From Paenibacillus sp. FSL W8-0426 (GTDB lineage: Bacteria > Bacillota > Bacilli > Paenibacillales > Paenibacillaceae): a stretch of DNA of 64,000 nt. The notes beneath the pieces are model-generated. The model did not search any database and had not been told where the DNA came from. It worked only from the letters and a program-made list of their open reading frames with translations. The stretch covers positions 3,488,001 to 3,552,000 of the forward strand of contig NZ_CP150203.1 of NCBI RefSeq assembly GCF_037969725.1. Reading direction: 5' to 3'. The position numbers were made by a program, and so were the translations under genes. Below, piece by piece: positions 34,477-42,401 of this stretch; the stretch's first letter is position 1, and each line of letters begins with the position of its first letter.

Positions 34477-35163
34477 CTACCGATAATGATTCCCATAAGT
34501 CGTTTTATAGCTTTGGACGAATGCATCTTTGCATTCTTCATCCGACATTTTGTAGTGGGCTTTCCATTCATCAAAATAAACAACAAAACTAAGCATCGGC
34601 ATAAGCCCTGTGAAAAACCGCTCCACCAATGACTTGTTGTCGATTTGCAAAGGATATCCGTGTTGCCCCAATGTGTTCGGTATGCCTTCCTCTTCTTGGT
34701 CGCGGAGCAGGTCGGTAATTCGGAATAGGATGGAGCTGTGGCTTCCTTTTTTCAACGACTCGTCGAACAAGATGCGCAATATCGCTTTTCTATTCAAAAA
34801 GAAATCCAGGGACTGACGGATGGCGGCATCCATATGCCGATCGATCGCTTCGTTGTCTGAATGGGAATACTTGAACTTGTCGAGCTGGAATGTTAATTTT
34901 CCTTGTTGTTGCATGTCGTATCGTTCCTCGGACAGCCGCTTGATTGCCTCTTGCTTCATTTCGAGAATGAACGTGTCCAGAAGACTCTGCAAAATCTCTT
35001 CTTTATTTTTGAAATAATAAAAAATGAGCGCTTTCTTGACGTTGGATTTTTCTGAAATTTCCCTTACAGAAGTGCCGTCAAAGCCTTTCGTCGAAAAAAG
35101 CTCCTTGGCCGCCCTCAATATTTTCTCTCTGCTTTCTCTGGCTTGTTCCGATAAATCGCTCAA
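34477..35163 (-). CDS. TetR-family transcriptional regulator
   Basis: A 228-residue repressor. The N-terminal helix-turn-helix is standard: REKILRAAKELFSTKGFDGT, SVREISEKSNVKKALIFYYF, KNKEEILQSLL. The rest is a helical ligand-binding and dimer domain with no recognisable ligand motif. TTG start at 35163 behind GGAGGTAGCGT. It leads an operon with the ABC ATPase and two permeases, and the same operator is found before its own start and before the ATPase, so it likely represses itself and the pump until a toxic compound binds. Confidence 0.92.
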   Translation of the reverse strand: MSDLSEQARESREKILRAAKELFSTKGFDGTSVREISEKSNVKKALIFYYFKNKEEILQSLLDTFILEMKQEAIKRLSEERYDMQQQGKLTFQLDKFKYSHSDNEAIDRHMDAAIRQSLDFFLNRKAILRILFDESLKKGSHSSILFRITDLLRDQEEEGIPNTLGQHGYPLQIDNKSLVERFFTGLMPMLSFVVYFDEWKAHYKMSDEECKDAFVQSYKTTYGNHYR

Positions 35164-35185
35164 AACGCTACCTCCATGTTAATCA

Positions 35186-35203
35186 ACTAACCGACCGGTC
35201 AAT
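35186..35203. promoter_or_regulatory. TetR-like operator, copy 2
   Basis: ACTAACCGACCGGTCAAT, same half-sites (TAACCG/CGGTCA) and spacing as copy 1, 22 bases upstream of the TetR start. Confidence 0.65.
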
Positions 35204-35363
35204 CGGTATTATGGCATGCGTACGACCTCATTGTCAATCCTTTGCCCCCCTTTCGGGTAGCTTCGCCGTGTCAACAACCTACCGGTTACTTTCGGTAAAG
35301 CTTCATAGCGCAGTTCCAGTTTGGGAAAACCGGTAGTTCATGGGTTCGGTGGGTCTAAATACA

Positions 35364-35442
35364 GGACACGAAATTGTACCGATAAAATAAAAAGGCCGCT
35401 ATAATAGCGACTTCAATGGGACCATGTTCTTGTCCCTCGACA
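35364..35442 (+). repeat. Dispersed repeat R1, copy C
   Basis: Left end GGACACGAAATTGTACC and right end GTTCTTGTCCCTCGACA flank the core hairpin GCCGCTATAATAGCGACTTC. About 79 bases, the most compact complete copy, same orientation as A and B. Confidence 0.75.
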
Positions 35443-35774
35443 GCGCCGCAAGGTCAATGACCCTACCACCGACCGAAGAGCTTTGAAATTTGGAGAAGCA
35501 AATGACCAACGCCCCAGGGTCAGTCCAATTGCTTTCATCCTTACTCATGTTTCTTCAGGCCCGATAACCGGATCCGAAATATCAAGATATTCTTGTACTT
35601 CCGGTCACCCCAATTTATTAAATACGAGTGCTTTCAAATGAGCGGCCTCTTCTTATATATTTTTCAAGAAATCACTTATTTATGATATGATTCTCCGGAA
35701 TAACTGGAGCGGCAAGTTTTAAGGCAACTTACCACTACTTATGGTACGGTTCGGCGTATTATCTGTAGAGCGAA

Positions 35775-35804
35775 ATCGAAGGCACCCAGTAGGGTGCCTT
35801 CGAT
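35775..35804. terminator. Strong hairpin downstream of the GH43 gene
   Basis: ATCGAAGGCACCC and GGGTGCCTTCGAT are perfect 13-base arms around AGTA. The T-run is weak on either strand. Position fits the end of the sugar operon on the minus strand. Confidence 0.7.
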
Positions 35805-35878
35805 GTTCTTACTGTCTCTCTTTGGCGAGTTGGATAAACGAACTCAAATCCATCAACCAACCTTGTTCGGACACTCGT

Positions 35879-36862
35879 TCACTGTACAGAACGTGCAAGT
35901 GCTGCAACAGAGCCGCGGAAATCGGGTCTGCCGTCAGCCGTCCACAAAAGCTCTGTCACAAATGTATGGCGATTCGGATCGTATAGCGGATCTCCTATAA
36001 TGTTCTTGTATGTTCTTGCGTGGAACACAAATAGCGTCATTTCGCCCGTCTCTGACACCGTGAAGGAATTATGACCGGGACCATACATAGAGATGCTCTC
36101 ATCTGTCGAGAAAACCGCTGCTTGCGACTTGCGCCATGAGGCGGCATCGAGCAAATCAGCATCCGCATCGGCTTCAAGCAGGCCCATGCAATAATTGAAA
36201 TCTGTGGCGCTAGCCGAGTAAGAGAGGAATACCCGATTACCCTTGCGAAGAAATGCCGCGCCTTCGTTCACTTTATAACCAATGATCTCCCAGTCATATT
36301 CCGGCATCGAAATCATCGTTTGCGGTCCAGTCAGCGTCCACGGATTGCTCATTTTAGATATATACAGATTAGAGTTACCTTCGATATTCGGATCCTTTTG
36401 TGCCCATACGTAATAACGGCTGCCATTATGCTCAAAGGTAGTGGCATCGAGGGAGAAGCTTTCCCACGCGGTACGAACCTGCCCTCTTTCCGTCCAACTG
36501 CCTTCAAGCGGATTGGCACTTTCATTCTCTAGCACGTACATCCGATGGTCGAACAAGCCTTCATTCGTATCCGTCGTGTGTGCGGCAGCGAAATATACGT
36601 ACCATTTGTCATCAATAAAATGCAGTTCAGGCGCCCAAATATTGGCACTAAGGATACCCGTCTCGCGCTTTCTCCAGATCACTACAGGAGTTGATGTAAC
36701 AAGCCCCTCAAGGTTCTCAGCTCTACGGATTTCAATCCGATCATACTCCGGAACGGATGCTACGAAGTAATAATAACCGTCCGAATGTCGGTACATAAAA
36801 GGATCTGCTCTCTGCTCGATTAATGGTTGAATGTCGTTTAACACTCTTTGTTGGAATTCCAT
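35879..36862 (-). CDS. Glycoside hydrolase family 43, intracellular arabinofuranosidase-like
   Basis: A 327-residue five-bladed propeller hydrolase, no signal peptide, so it acts on imported oligosaccharides. The catalytic trio is visible: base Asp20 in QRADPFMYRHSDGYYY, pKa-modulating Asp139 in SLDATTFEHNGSRYYVWA, and acid Glu200 in NEGAAFLRKGNR. These contexts match arabinofuranosidase-type GH43 proteins. ATG 36862 follows AGGTGATAAG; an ATG 45 bases earlier would overlap the permease. Last gene of the uptake operon, in the position that abfA holds after araNPQ in Bacillus subtilis. Confidence 0.9.
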   Translation of the reverse strand: MEFQQRVLNDIQPLIEQRADPFMYRHSDGYYYFVASVPEYDRIEIRRAENLEGLVTSTPVVIWRKRETGILSANIWAPELHFIDDKWYVYFAAAHTTDTNEGLFDHRMYVLENESANPLEGSWTERGQVRTAWESFSLDATTFEHNGSRYYVWAQKDPNIEGNSNLYISKMSNPWTLTGPQTMISMPEYDWEIIGYKVNEGAAFLRKGNRVFLSYSASATDFNYCMGLLEADADADLLDAASWRKSQAAVFSTDESISMYGPGHNSFTVSETGEMTLFVFHARTYKNIIGDPLYDPNRHTFVTELLWTADGRPDFRGSVAALARSVQ

Positions 36863-36890
36863 CTTATCACCTGCTTCATCATAATATTTA

Positions 36891-37739
36891 CTACCCTTTA
36901 ACAGCACCTGCAGTCATACCGTCTATGAAATATTTCTGGAAAGCAATAAACAGGATGAAAATTGGAAGGATGGAGAAGAAGGAGCCCACGATCAAAAGGT
37001 CATAATTATTGCCATAAGGAGTTAACAACGTTTTCAAACCGATTGGAAGTGTAAATTTACTCTGATCTCCGAGCACCATGAATGGCCACAACAGATTATT
37101 CCAGCTATTCATACCATTCAGAATGGCCATTGCCGCAAAGGATGGCTTCATAATCGGCATAATTAGTCTGAAATAAATCGCATACTCGTTTGCGCCATCA
37201 ACCCGCCCAGATTGAATAATTTCTTTGGGTATGCTTCTTAGATATTGCCTGAAGAAAAATATGGTTGCGGCATTGGCTATACCCGGCAGAATGATTGCTG
37301 AATAGCTATTCACCATTTTCAAATCATTAATTAGGCTGTACAAAGGAACCAGCAGTATTTCGAAAGGCACCATCATAATGAGCAAAACACATATAAAGAG
37401 GAAGTTCTTACCTTTAAAATCATATGCTGCAAAACCATATCCAACAAATGCGCTTACAAAAAGTGTTAGAACTACTTGAACGATTGTTAAAGTCATGCTG
37501 TTCCAAAACCATACAAAGTAATCATGTTCTCCAGTAAACAGATAGATGAAATTGTCAAAACTCATAATACTAAAATCCAAACTTAGGTTAAGACCATATC
37601 GAATTAATGATTCACCTGGTTTAAAGGAAGATAGGGCCACTGCATAGAATGGAATCATAATTATAACGAATAGTATAATGAACAAACAAATAATAACTAT
37701 TCTGGAAATTAAATTATTCATCGTCTGACTTTTGCCCAC
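36891..37739 (-). CDS. CUT1 sugar ABC permease, MalG/AraQ-like
   Basis: A 282-residue permease with six helices. The EAA loop for ATPase docking reads IPKEIIQSGRVDGANEYAIY, and the protein ends in FIDGMTAGAVKG as MalG-type permeases do. GTG 37739 is the likely start: it lies one base after the previous stop, with GGAGGATTAAA as ribosome site. Works with the MalF-like permease and the solute-binding protein next door. Confidence 0.92.
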   Translation of the reverse strand: MGKSQTMNNLISRIVIICLFIILFVIIMIPFYAVALSSFKPGESLIRYGLNLSLDFSIMSFDNFIYLFTGEHDYFVWFWNSMTLTIVQVVLTLFVSAFVGYGFAAYDFKGKNFLFICVLLIMMVPFEILLVPLYSLINDLKMVNSYSAIILPGIANAATIFFFRQYLRSIPKEIIQSGRVDGANEYAIYFRLIMPIMKPSFAAMAILNGMNSWNNLLWPFMVLGDQSKFTLPIGLKTLLTPYGNNYDLLIVGSFFSILPIFILFIAFQKYFIDGMTAGAVKG

Positions 37740-37740
37740 T

Positions 37741-38637
37741 TTAATCCTCCTCCTTTTTGAACATTCCACTAAATTTCAACTGCGTTAAATTGATAACCAT
37801 AGCAATGATTAACAGAATGATACCAACTGCAGCTGCGTAACCCAGCTTATTTTTCTCAATCCCCTGTCTATATAGATATCCGACAATGGTTAAGCCAATA
37901 TTTTTGGGTGAATTGTTACCGTTAAACATCATCAGGCTCTCGGTAAACATGGCTAAACCTGCATAAACACTAATTGTCGTAACATATACCGTGGTCGGCT
38001 TCAATAATGGCATTGTGATCGTTCTAAACTTCTGCCAGGCAGATGCTCCGTCAATTGAAGCAGCCTCATAATATTCATTGTCAATGCTTTTCAAACCGGA
38101 TAGATAGTAAAGCATATTAACACCTGTCCATCTCCAACATGCGAGGATTAACAGTGCTGCCATGCTCCATTCTCCGTCTTTCAAGAATTTAATAGGCTCT
38201 ACACCAAATAGACCCAGGAAACTGTTCATTAATGAACCTTCCATTTCACCGAATGTAAGGCGGAAAATGGTACCCGCAACTGCGACAGATGTCAATGCAG
38301 GGAGAAAGAACGAAGATTTAAAAAACTCTCTTCCCATCATTAACTTACTGTTGATCATAACGGCGAATAACATGGGAAAGGGAATTAACAGCACTAAGGT
38401 TCCTAACATGTACACAACGCTATTTTTAATAGCCGTCAAAAACACTTTATCTGTAAGCAATTTCGAATAATTCGCTTCACCAATCCATTTAGGATCCTGT
38501 CCCAACATCTTATCTTGAAAGCTCATGACGAATGAATTTAGAAGCGGATAAAACCAGAAGATCAAAAATACGAGTATAAATGGCAAAACAAAAACATAAG
38601 GCGCAACTTTTTGAGAGTATACAAATTTCTTTATCAT
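37741..38637 (-). CDS. CUT1 sugar ABC permease, MalF/AraP-like
   Basis: A 298-residue permease, six helices. The EAA loop is IDNEYYEAASIDGASAWQKF. ATG 38637 follows GGGAGATTGAG. It precedes the MalG-like gene, and its stop region supplies that gene's ribosome site. No ATP-binding gene belongs to the operon, so a shared ATPase of the MsmX kind is expected. Confidence 0.92.
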   Translation of the reverse strand: MIKKFVYSQKVAPYVFVLPFILVFLIFWFYPLLNSFVMSFQDKMLGQDPKWIGEANYSKLLTDKVFLTAIKNSVVYMLGTLVLLIPFPMLFAVMINSKLMMGREFFKSSFFLPALTSVAVAGTIFRLTFGEMEGSLMNSFLGLFGVEPIKFLKDGEWSMAALLILACWRWTGVNMLYYLSGLKSIDNEYYEAASIDGASAWQKFRTITMPLLKPTTVYVTTISVYAGLAMFTESLMMFNGNNSPKNIGLTIVGYLYRQGIEKNKLGYAAAVGIILLIIAMVINLTQLKFSGMFKKEED

Positions 38638-38661
38638 ATTCTCAATCTCCCTTGACTATGG

Positions 38662-38700
38662 TTAAACCTGCCGGCCACTATGCCTGCCGACAGGTTTAAT
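38662..38700 (-). promoter_or_regulatory. Intercistronic stem-loop between solute-binding protein and permease genes
   Basis: TTAAACCTG and CAGGTTTAA are outer arms with an inner CGGC/GCCG. No long T-run. Such loops after the binding-protein gene can slow mRNA decay or cut read-through, giving excess binding protein. Confidence 0.6.
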
Positions 38701-38721
38701 CAAATCATTTACTTATTATAT

Positions 38722-40059
38722 TTATTTCAATTCTTGTTCAATTGCTTCTTGTGCTTCATCCAGCGCTTCCTTCACGTCTTGGCCATCTTCAAAGATCGCA
38801 TTCAAAGTAACCGTATTGAAGACATTGCCGATCGTCGGTGAAGCCTTAACGGATTTGATCGCTTGAATTTCGTCTTTGATTTCATTCAAAGTATCAAACG
38901 CATTTGTTTTAAAGTATTGGACGTATTCATTATCAGGGTTTTTCGTTACTGCATCATCTTTCCATACTTCCATGTTGATTGGATCGAATCCAAGTGTATT
39001 CCAGATTTCAGTAGTAGCTTCTTTCGAAAGCTTAGCAAAGGCTACAAATTCTTTTGCCAACTGAACGTCTTTACCATTCTTAGTAACAACTGTGCCAGTA
39101 CCGCCTAAGCCAACAGAACGAGGATTGCCTTCTTCAAATACAGGCAATGGAGCAATGGCATACTTACCTTTCAGATCCTTCATTTCGTTTACAAAGCGGG
39201 ACATGTACCACTCAGGCATCAATGCGCTTGCGTAGTTTCCTTTGTTGTATTCGCCTTTTGCTTCTTCTGTGTCGGGTTGCCCACCAGGGATCGTATGAAT
39301 AACATTGTTCTTCTGCAGATCGACTAACATTTCATACGCTTTAATCATTTCAGGCGAGTTCACTTTTGGATTACCATTTTCATCTGTAAAATCAGCGTTT
39401 TGCTGAGCTAGCAGCAGCGAAGCTTGCCACGTTGCTGATGTATCAGCAGTACCTAAGTACTTGCCAGTTTTTTCATAAACCTTGATACCTGCTTGTTTGT
39501 AATCTTCCCAGGTTTTGATTGTCTTGTAGTCAACACCTGCTTGTTCGAGAATTTCAGTGTTGTAGAAAGCAAGCGTAGCACCTACGTGATAATCAAAGCC
39601 ATAAACCTGGTCGGCTTTGGAGTAAATCTCGACACGTGAAGGAACAACAACGTCTTTGTATGGTGCAAATACATCATTCAAAGATTCCAGTGGAACGTTG
39701 TCACCTTCCAAGAATTTAGGAAATTGACCAAGCTCAATATCCGCGATATCAGGAGCACCTTTTCCGCTTGTAACTGCCAATAAGAGCTTGTTGTGCATAT
39801 CATCGTAAGGCATAACCGTTACATTCAACTTAATCTGTTTGTCTGGGTTCTGTTGGTTCCATAACCCCAGCATTTTATCCAAATGCTTGCCGTGCAAATC
39901 TACAAATGTCCAAAATGATAATTCTGTTGCATTCTCACCGGCATTAGCGCCTAACTGCTGTGTTTCCGTTTTTGAATCAGAAGGAGTACCACATGCTGTA
40001 AAAACAAGTGACATAATAAGGAGTGTAACGATGGAGATTAAAGCACTGCGTTTTTTCAT
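38722..40059 (-). CDS. Extracellular sugar-binding lipoprotein of CUT1 ABC transporter (AraN-like)
   Basis: A 445-residue solute-binding protein. Signal peptide MKKRSALISIVTLLIMSLVF with lipobox FTAC anchors it to the outer face of the membrane. The family pattern is clear: LSFWTFVDLHGKHLDKMLGL at the start, FYNTEILEQAGVD in the middle, PEWYMSRFVNEM, and LGGTGTVVTKNGK. ATG 40059 follows AGAGG. First gene of the operon and the most highly expressed by position. Context (AraR-like regulator, GH43) points to arabino-oligosaccharides; the ligand is inferred. Confidence 0.92.
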   Translation of the reverse strand: MKKRSALISIVTLLIMSLVFTACGTPSDSKTETQQLGANAGENATELSFWTFVDLHGKHLDKMLGLWNQQNPDKQIKLNVTVMPYDDMHNKLLLAVTSGKGAPDIADIELGQFPKFLEGDNVPLESLNDVFAPYKDVVVPSRVEIYSKADQVYGFDYHVGATLAFYNTEILEQAGVDYKTIKTWEDYKQAGIKVYEKTGKYLGTADTSATWQASLLLAQQNADFTDENGNPKVNSPEMIKAYEMLVDLQKNNVIHTIPGGQPDTEEAKGEYNKGNYASALMPEWYMSRFVNEMKDLKGKYAIAPLPVFEEGNPRSVGLGGTGTVVTKNGKDVQLAKEFVAFAKLSKEATTEIWNTLGFDPINMEVWKDDAVTKNPDNEYVQYFKTNAFDTLNEIKDEIQAIKSVKASPTIGNVFNTVTLNAIFEDGQDVKEALDEAQEAIEQELK

Positions 40060-40223
40060 TTGTTCGTCATCCTCTCTTTTTTTGTTATGCATTTGAAAAG
40101 TCGGCTGACTAGTTAGTTCTGTTAATTTAAGCGGGTTCAATCTACCTTGGCACCACCATCCTTAACATAATTCTAACCGTTCAAAGAAAAGACCCCTTCG
40201 CAACAATTTTTCAGATTCCATAT

Positions 40224-40238
40224 TGTAAGCGCTTTACA
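40224..40238. promoter_or_regulatory. cre site (CcpA binding)
   Basis: TGTAAGCGCTTTACA matches the catabolite-response consensus. It lies between the divergent solute-binding-protein and regulator genes, so glucose repression of uptake is likely. Confidence 0.75.
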
Positions 40239-40272
40239 TGCCGTATTATAATATAGATGAAATATGCTTTAT

Positions 40273-40290
40273 ATAACCAATTGATTATAA
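40273..40290. promoter_or_regulatory. Palindrome, candidate operator of the AraR-like regulator
   Basis: TATAACCAATTGATTATA is an 18-base near-perfect palindrome (one mismatched pair), 32 bases before the regulator start. Position suits autoregulation and control of the divergent operon. Confidence 0.4.
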
Positions 40291-40321
40291 AATCATAAAG
40301 TTTATGGGGAGATGCAACTTT

Positions 40322-41386
40322 TTGAAAAAGCTGGCGCTCTACAAACAAATTCGAGAAGATATTATACAGAAAATTAAATCAGGGCAGCTTCGGCCAACGG
40401 ACCGCATTCCTTCTGAGCAAGAACTAATGGACGAATTCAGAGTAAGTAAAATTACCGTCAGGAACGCCCTAACCCTACTAGCTGACGAAGGATTAATTAT
40501 ACGCGTACAAGGCAAAGGCTCATTCGTCTCTTCTAGTCTTGTTGTTTCTAGCATCAATTCTCCACCATACTCACGCAGCGCGTCCTCCATGCCGCTCATC
40601 GGCTTCATCATTCCGACGATGAGAACCCGTGTCATTCAGAAGCTCGTTGACTACACGGAACACTTCCTGCAAGAAGCCGGTCTCAGCATGGTACTAAGCA
40701 TCACGCGCGAGTCCTCCTCTATCGAATCAAACGTCATTCATACACTAACGGAGCTCGGTGTGAAGGGCCTGATCGTTTTTCCAACCGAAGATGAGAAGTA
40801 CAACGAATCATTACTGCGTCTGTCGCTAGATAAATTCCCGTGCGTGTTCATCGACCGTTATCTGCGCAACATTGAGACGTACACCATTACATCCGACAAT
40901 TACGGCGGTGCGTACAAGGCGGTCTCCCATTTGCTATCCAAGGGTCATCAGCAGATTGCGCTCATCTCACCTGAAAATGCCAATACAGCCGTCGAGGATC
41001 GCACGCTCGGCTTCGAGCAGGCGTACACAGATCAAGGCATCTCGATTGACAAGAGCTTGTGGTGTCACATCCCTCTCGACATTCTACGCGGAGAGCAAGC
41101 ATTGGACTATGTATGCGACTTCTTGCAGGACCACAGTGGAATTTCGGCAGTCTTCTCCTTGACTGAAGAAACTGCACGTCTTACATCGGCTGCTATAAGT
41201 CGTCTGAACGATCACTCAAATATCGATTTGCTATCTTTCGATAATCCACATCTTTCAGGCGTAGCTTATGTGCAGCAGGATGAACAGGAAATGGCACGAA
41301 CAGCCGTAAAGCTGTTACGTGAACAAATGGAAGATGTTTATTCTCCTAAGAACGCCGTCATTCCCGTGCAGCTCATCTTCCCATGA
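40322..41386 (+). CDS. AraR-like regulator: GntR DNA-binding domain plus LacI-type sugar sensor
   Basis: A 354-residue repressor combining a GntR winged helix (LYKQIREDIIQKIKSGQLRP, DRIPSEQELMDEFRVSKITV, RVQGKGSFV) with a periplasmic-binding-protein-like sensor as in LacI/AraR (LIGFIIPTM, GLIVFPTEDE, VFIDRYLRNI, AVSHLLSKGHQQIALISPEN). This architecture is that of AraR, the L-arabinose repressor. TTG 40322 is favoured: GGGGAGA lies ten bases upstream, while an ATG at 40304 lacks a site. It is divergent from the uptake operon, with a cre site and a palindrome between them. A transposase relic begins right after its stop codon. Confidence 0.88.
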   Translation: MKKLALYKQIREDIIQKIKSGQLRPTDRIPSEQELMDEFRVSKITVRNALTLLADEGLIIRVQGKGSFVSSSLVVSSINSPPYSRSASSMPLIGFIIPTMRTRVIQKLVDYTEHFLQEAGLSMVLSITRESSSIESNVIHTLTELGVKGLIVFPTEDEKYNESLLRLSLDKFPCVFIDRYLRNIETYTITSDNYGGAYKAVSHLLSKGHQQIALISPENANTAVEDRTLGFEQAYTDQGISIDKSLWCHIPLDILRGEQALDYVCDFLQDHSGISAVFSLTEETARLTSAAISRLNDHSNIDLLSFDNPHLSGVAYVQQDEQEMARTAVKLLREQMEDVYSPKNAVIPVQLIFP

Positions 41387-41387
41387 C

Positions 41388-41830
41388 ACGACAAACGTTG
41401 CGGCGATAGATGAATTGGGCATATTGATTGGTTTTACCAGCGATGTTGTTCATGATTGTCTGCCCAGTTATTTTAAGACTCACTACCAATTTGGTCGTGC
41501 CCCTTGCAACGCGAATTTCTACGCGAATACTAATAAATCTCCGAGCATAACGGTCATGAATGGTCCAGATGAATGGCGGAGCTGTTGTGAAAAGGATGGC
41601 AGTTCGCTCTAGTTTCTCGCCACAACAACACGCCCATCGGTTGTCTTTATGTTATTACAGGTCAACGCTGGGAAACATCATTACCAAGAATAGTGAAAAA
41701 GCGAAAGTGCCGTCAAAAGCATGTTCGCTGTAAGTATCGACACTTCTGACACTGTTCTTTCTCAGCTTCGGGGAGTCTTCTCCATTCACGAAGACCTCTT
41801 CCCTCCGTGGGATGTGACAATGTATCCAAA
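41388..41830 (+). pseudogene. IS66-family transposase (TnpC) relic
   Basis: Broken fragments across frames: AIDELGILIGFTSDVVHDCL, PSYFKTHYQFGRAPCNANFY (the HDxxxxYF and CNAH region of IS66 TnpC), ISEHNGHEWSR and KGWQFALVSRHNNTPIGC, then FSIHEDLFPPWDVTMYPN. Several stops and shifts; the catalytic domain is incomplete. It starts directly after the regulator's stop codon. Confidence 0.65.
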
Positions 41831-41862
41831 CACAAAGTACAGTTCGACCACAATATATACAA

Positions 41863-41889
41863 AAACCACTCCTGAAAATGGAGTGGTTT
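41863..41889 (+). terminator. Rho-independent terminator
   Basis: AAACCACTCC and GGAGTGGTTT, perfect 10-base arms, followed by CTTTG. It may serve the regulator transcript or have belonged to lost genes. Confidence 0.65.
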
Positions 41890-41962
41890 CTTTGGATTTA
41901 ACTTCTCTTTTATGGAACTTTCGTTCCGCTAAATCAAGGGGGAGTAGTATTTCTAACATATT

Positions 41963-42311
41963 TTATTCCAACTCTAAAACTGATTCGACTATCGCCTGAT
42001 CAATCTCATCAAGCATCCCATCATAGATGTCATCAAATGCGCTCGGCGAGGCCGTGATTGCTTCGGCAATCCGTTTGTGGATCATATCCTGTGTTTTCTG
42101 AAAATGACATTGTAATCACCGCTATCCGAAGGAATCGGTATTTATAGGCAGCTCCCCACTCTTAACAGGTACTCTTCCTCAAAAGGGAATAAATCCTTCC
42201 ACGTACTGATACCGTAATCTGCAAGAGCTTCTGTTTCCGCATTTGAATAACTTTCTTTGCTGTATTTGTTCAGGATAATTGGTTGTGTAATAGTTGCCAG
42301 TAGAATCTTTT
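41963..42311 (-). pseudogene. Solute-binding lipoprotein C-terminal fragment
   Basis: Minus-strand coding remnant with at least two frame breaks. Readable segments are NYYTQPIILNKYSKESYSNA, ADYGISTWKDLFPFEEEYLL, IPIPSDSGDYNVIF, then TQDMIHKRIAEAITASPSAF and DDIYDGMLDEIDQAIVESVL before a stop. This is the usual C-terminal end of large Paenibacillus solute-binding proteins of the LipO/YtcQ kind (about 500 residues when whole). The first 380 or so residues are gone. Confidence 0.5.
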
Positions 42312-42350
42312 ACCCCGTCTCCGTAGTGAGCCCCAAAAAGTATGTATTAC

Positions 42351-42393
42351 AAAAAAACCGTTAATTTTCAAATGATGAAACTAACGGGGGTTT
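42351..42393 (-). terminator. Terminator of ilvD
   Basis: On the minus strand AAACCCCCGTTAG...TTAACGG is followed by TTTTTTTG, nine bases after the ilvD stop. Confidence 0.75.
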
Positions 42394-42401
42394 AAAATTG
42401 T

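Larger units (their letters stand above)
35204..35878. other. Non-coding gap with repeat R1 copy C and a hairpin
   Basis: No gene recognised; open frames here are short and unlike proteins. It holds R1 copy C (35364-35442) and the hairpin at 35775-35804. Confidence 0.5.
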
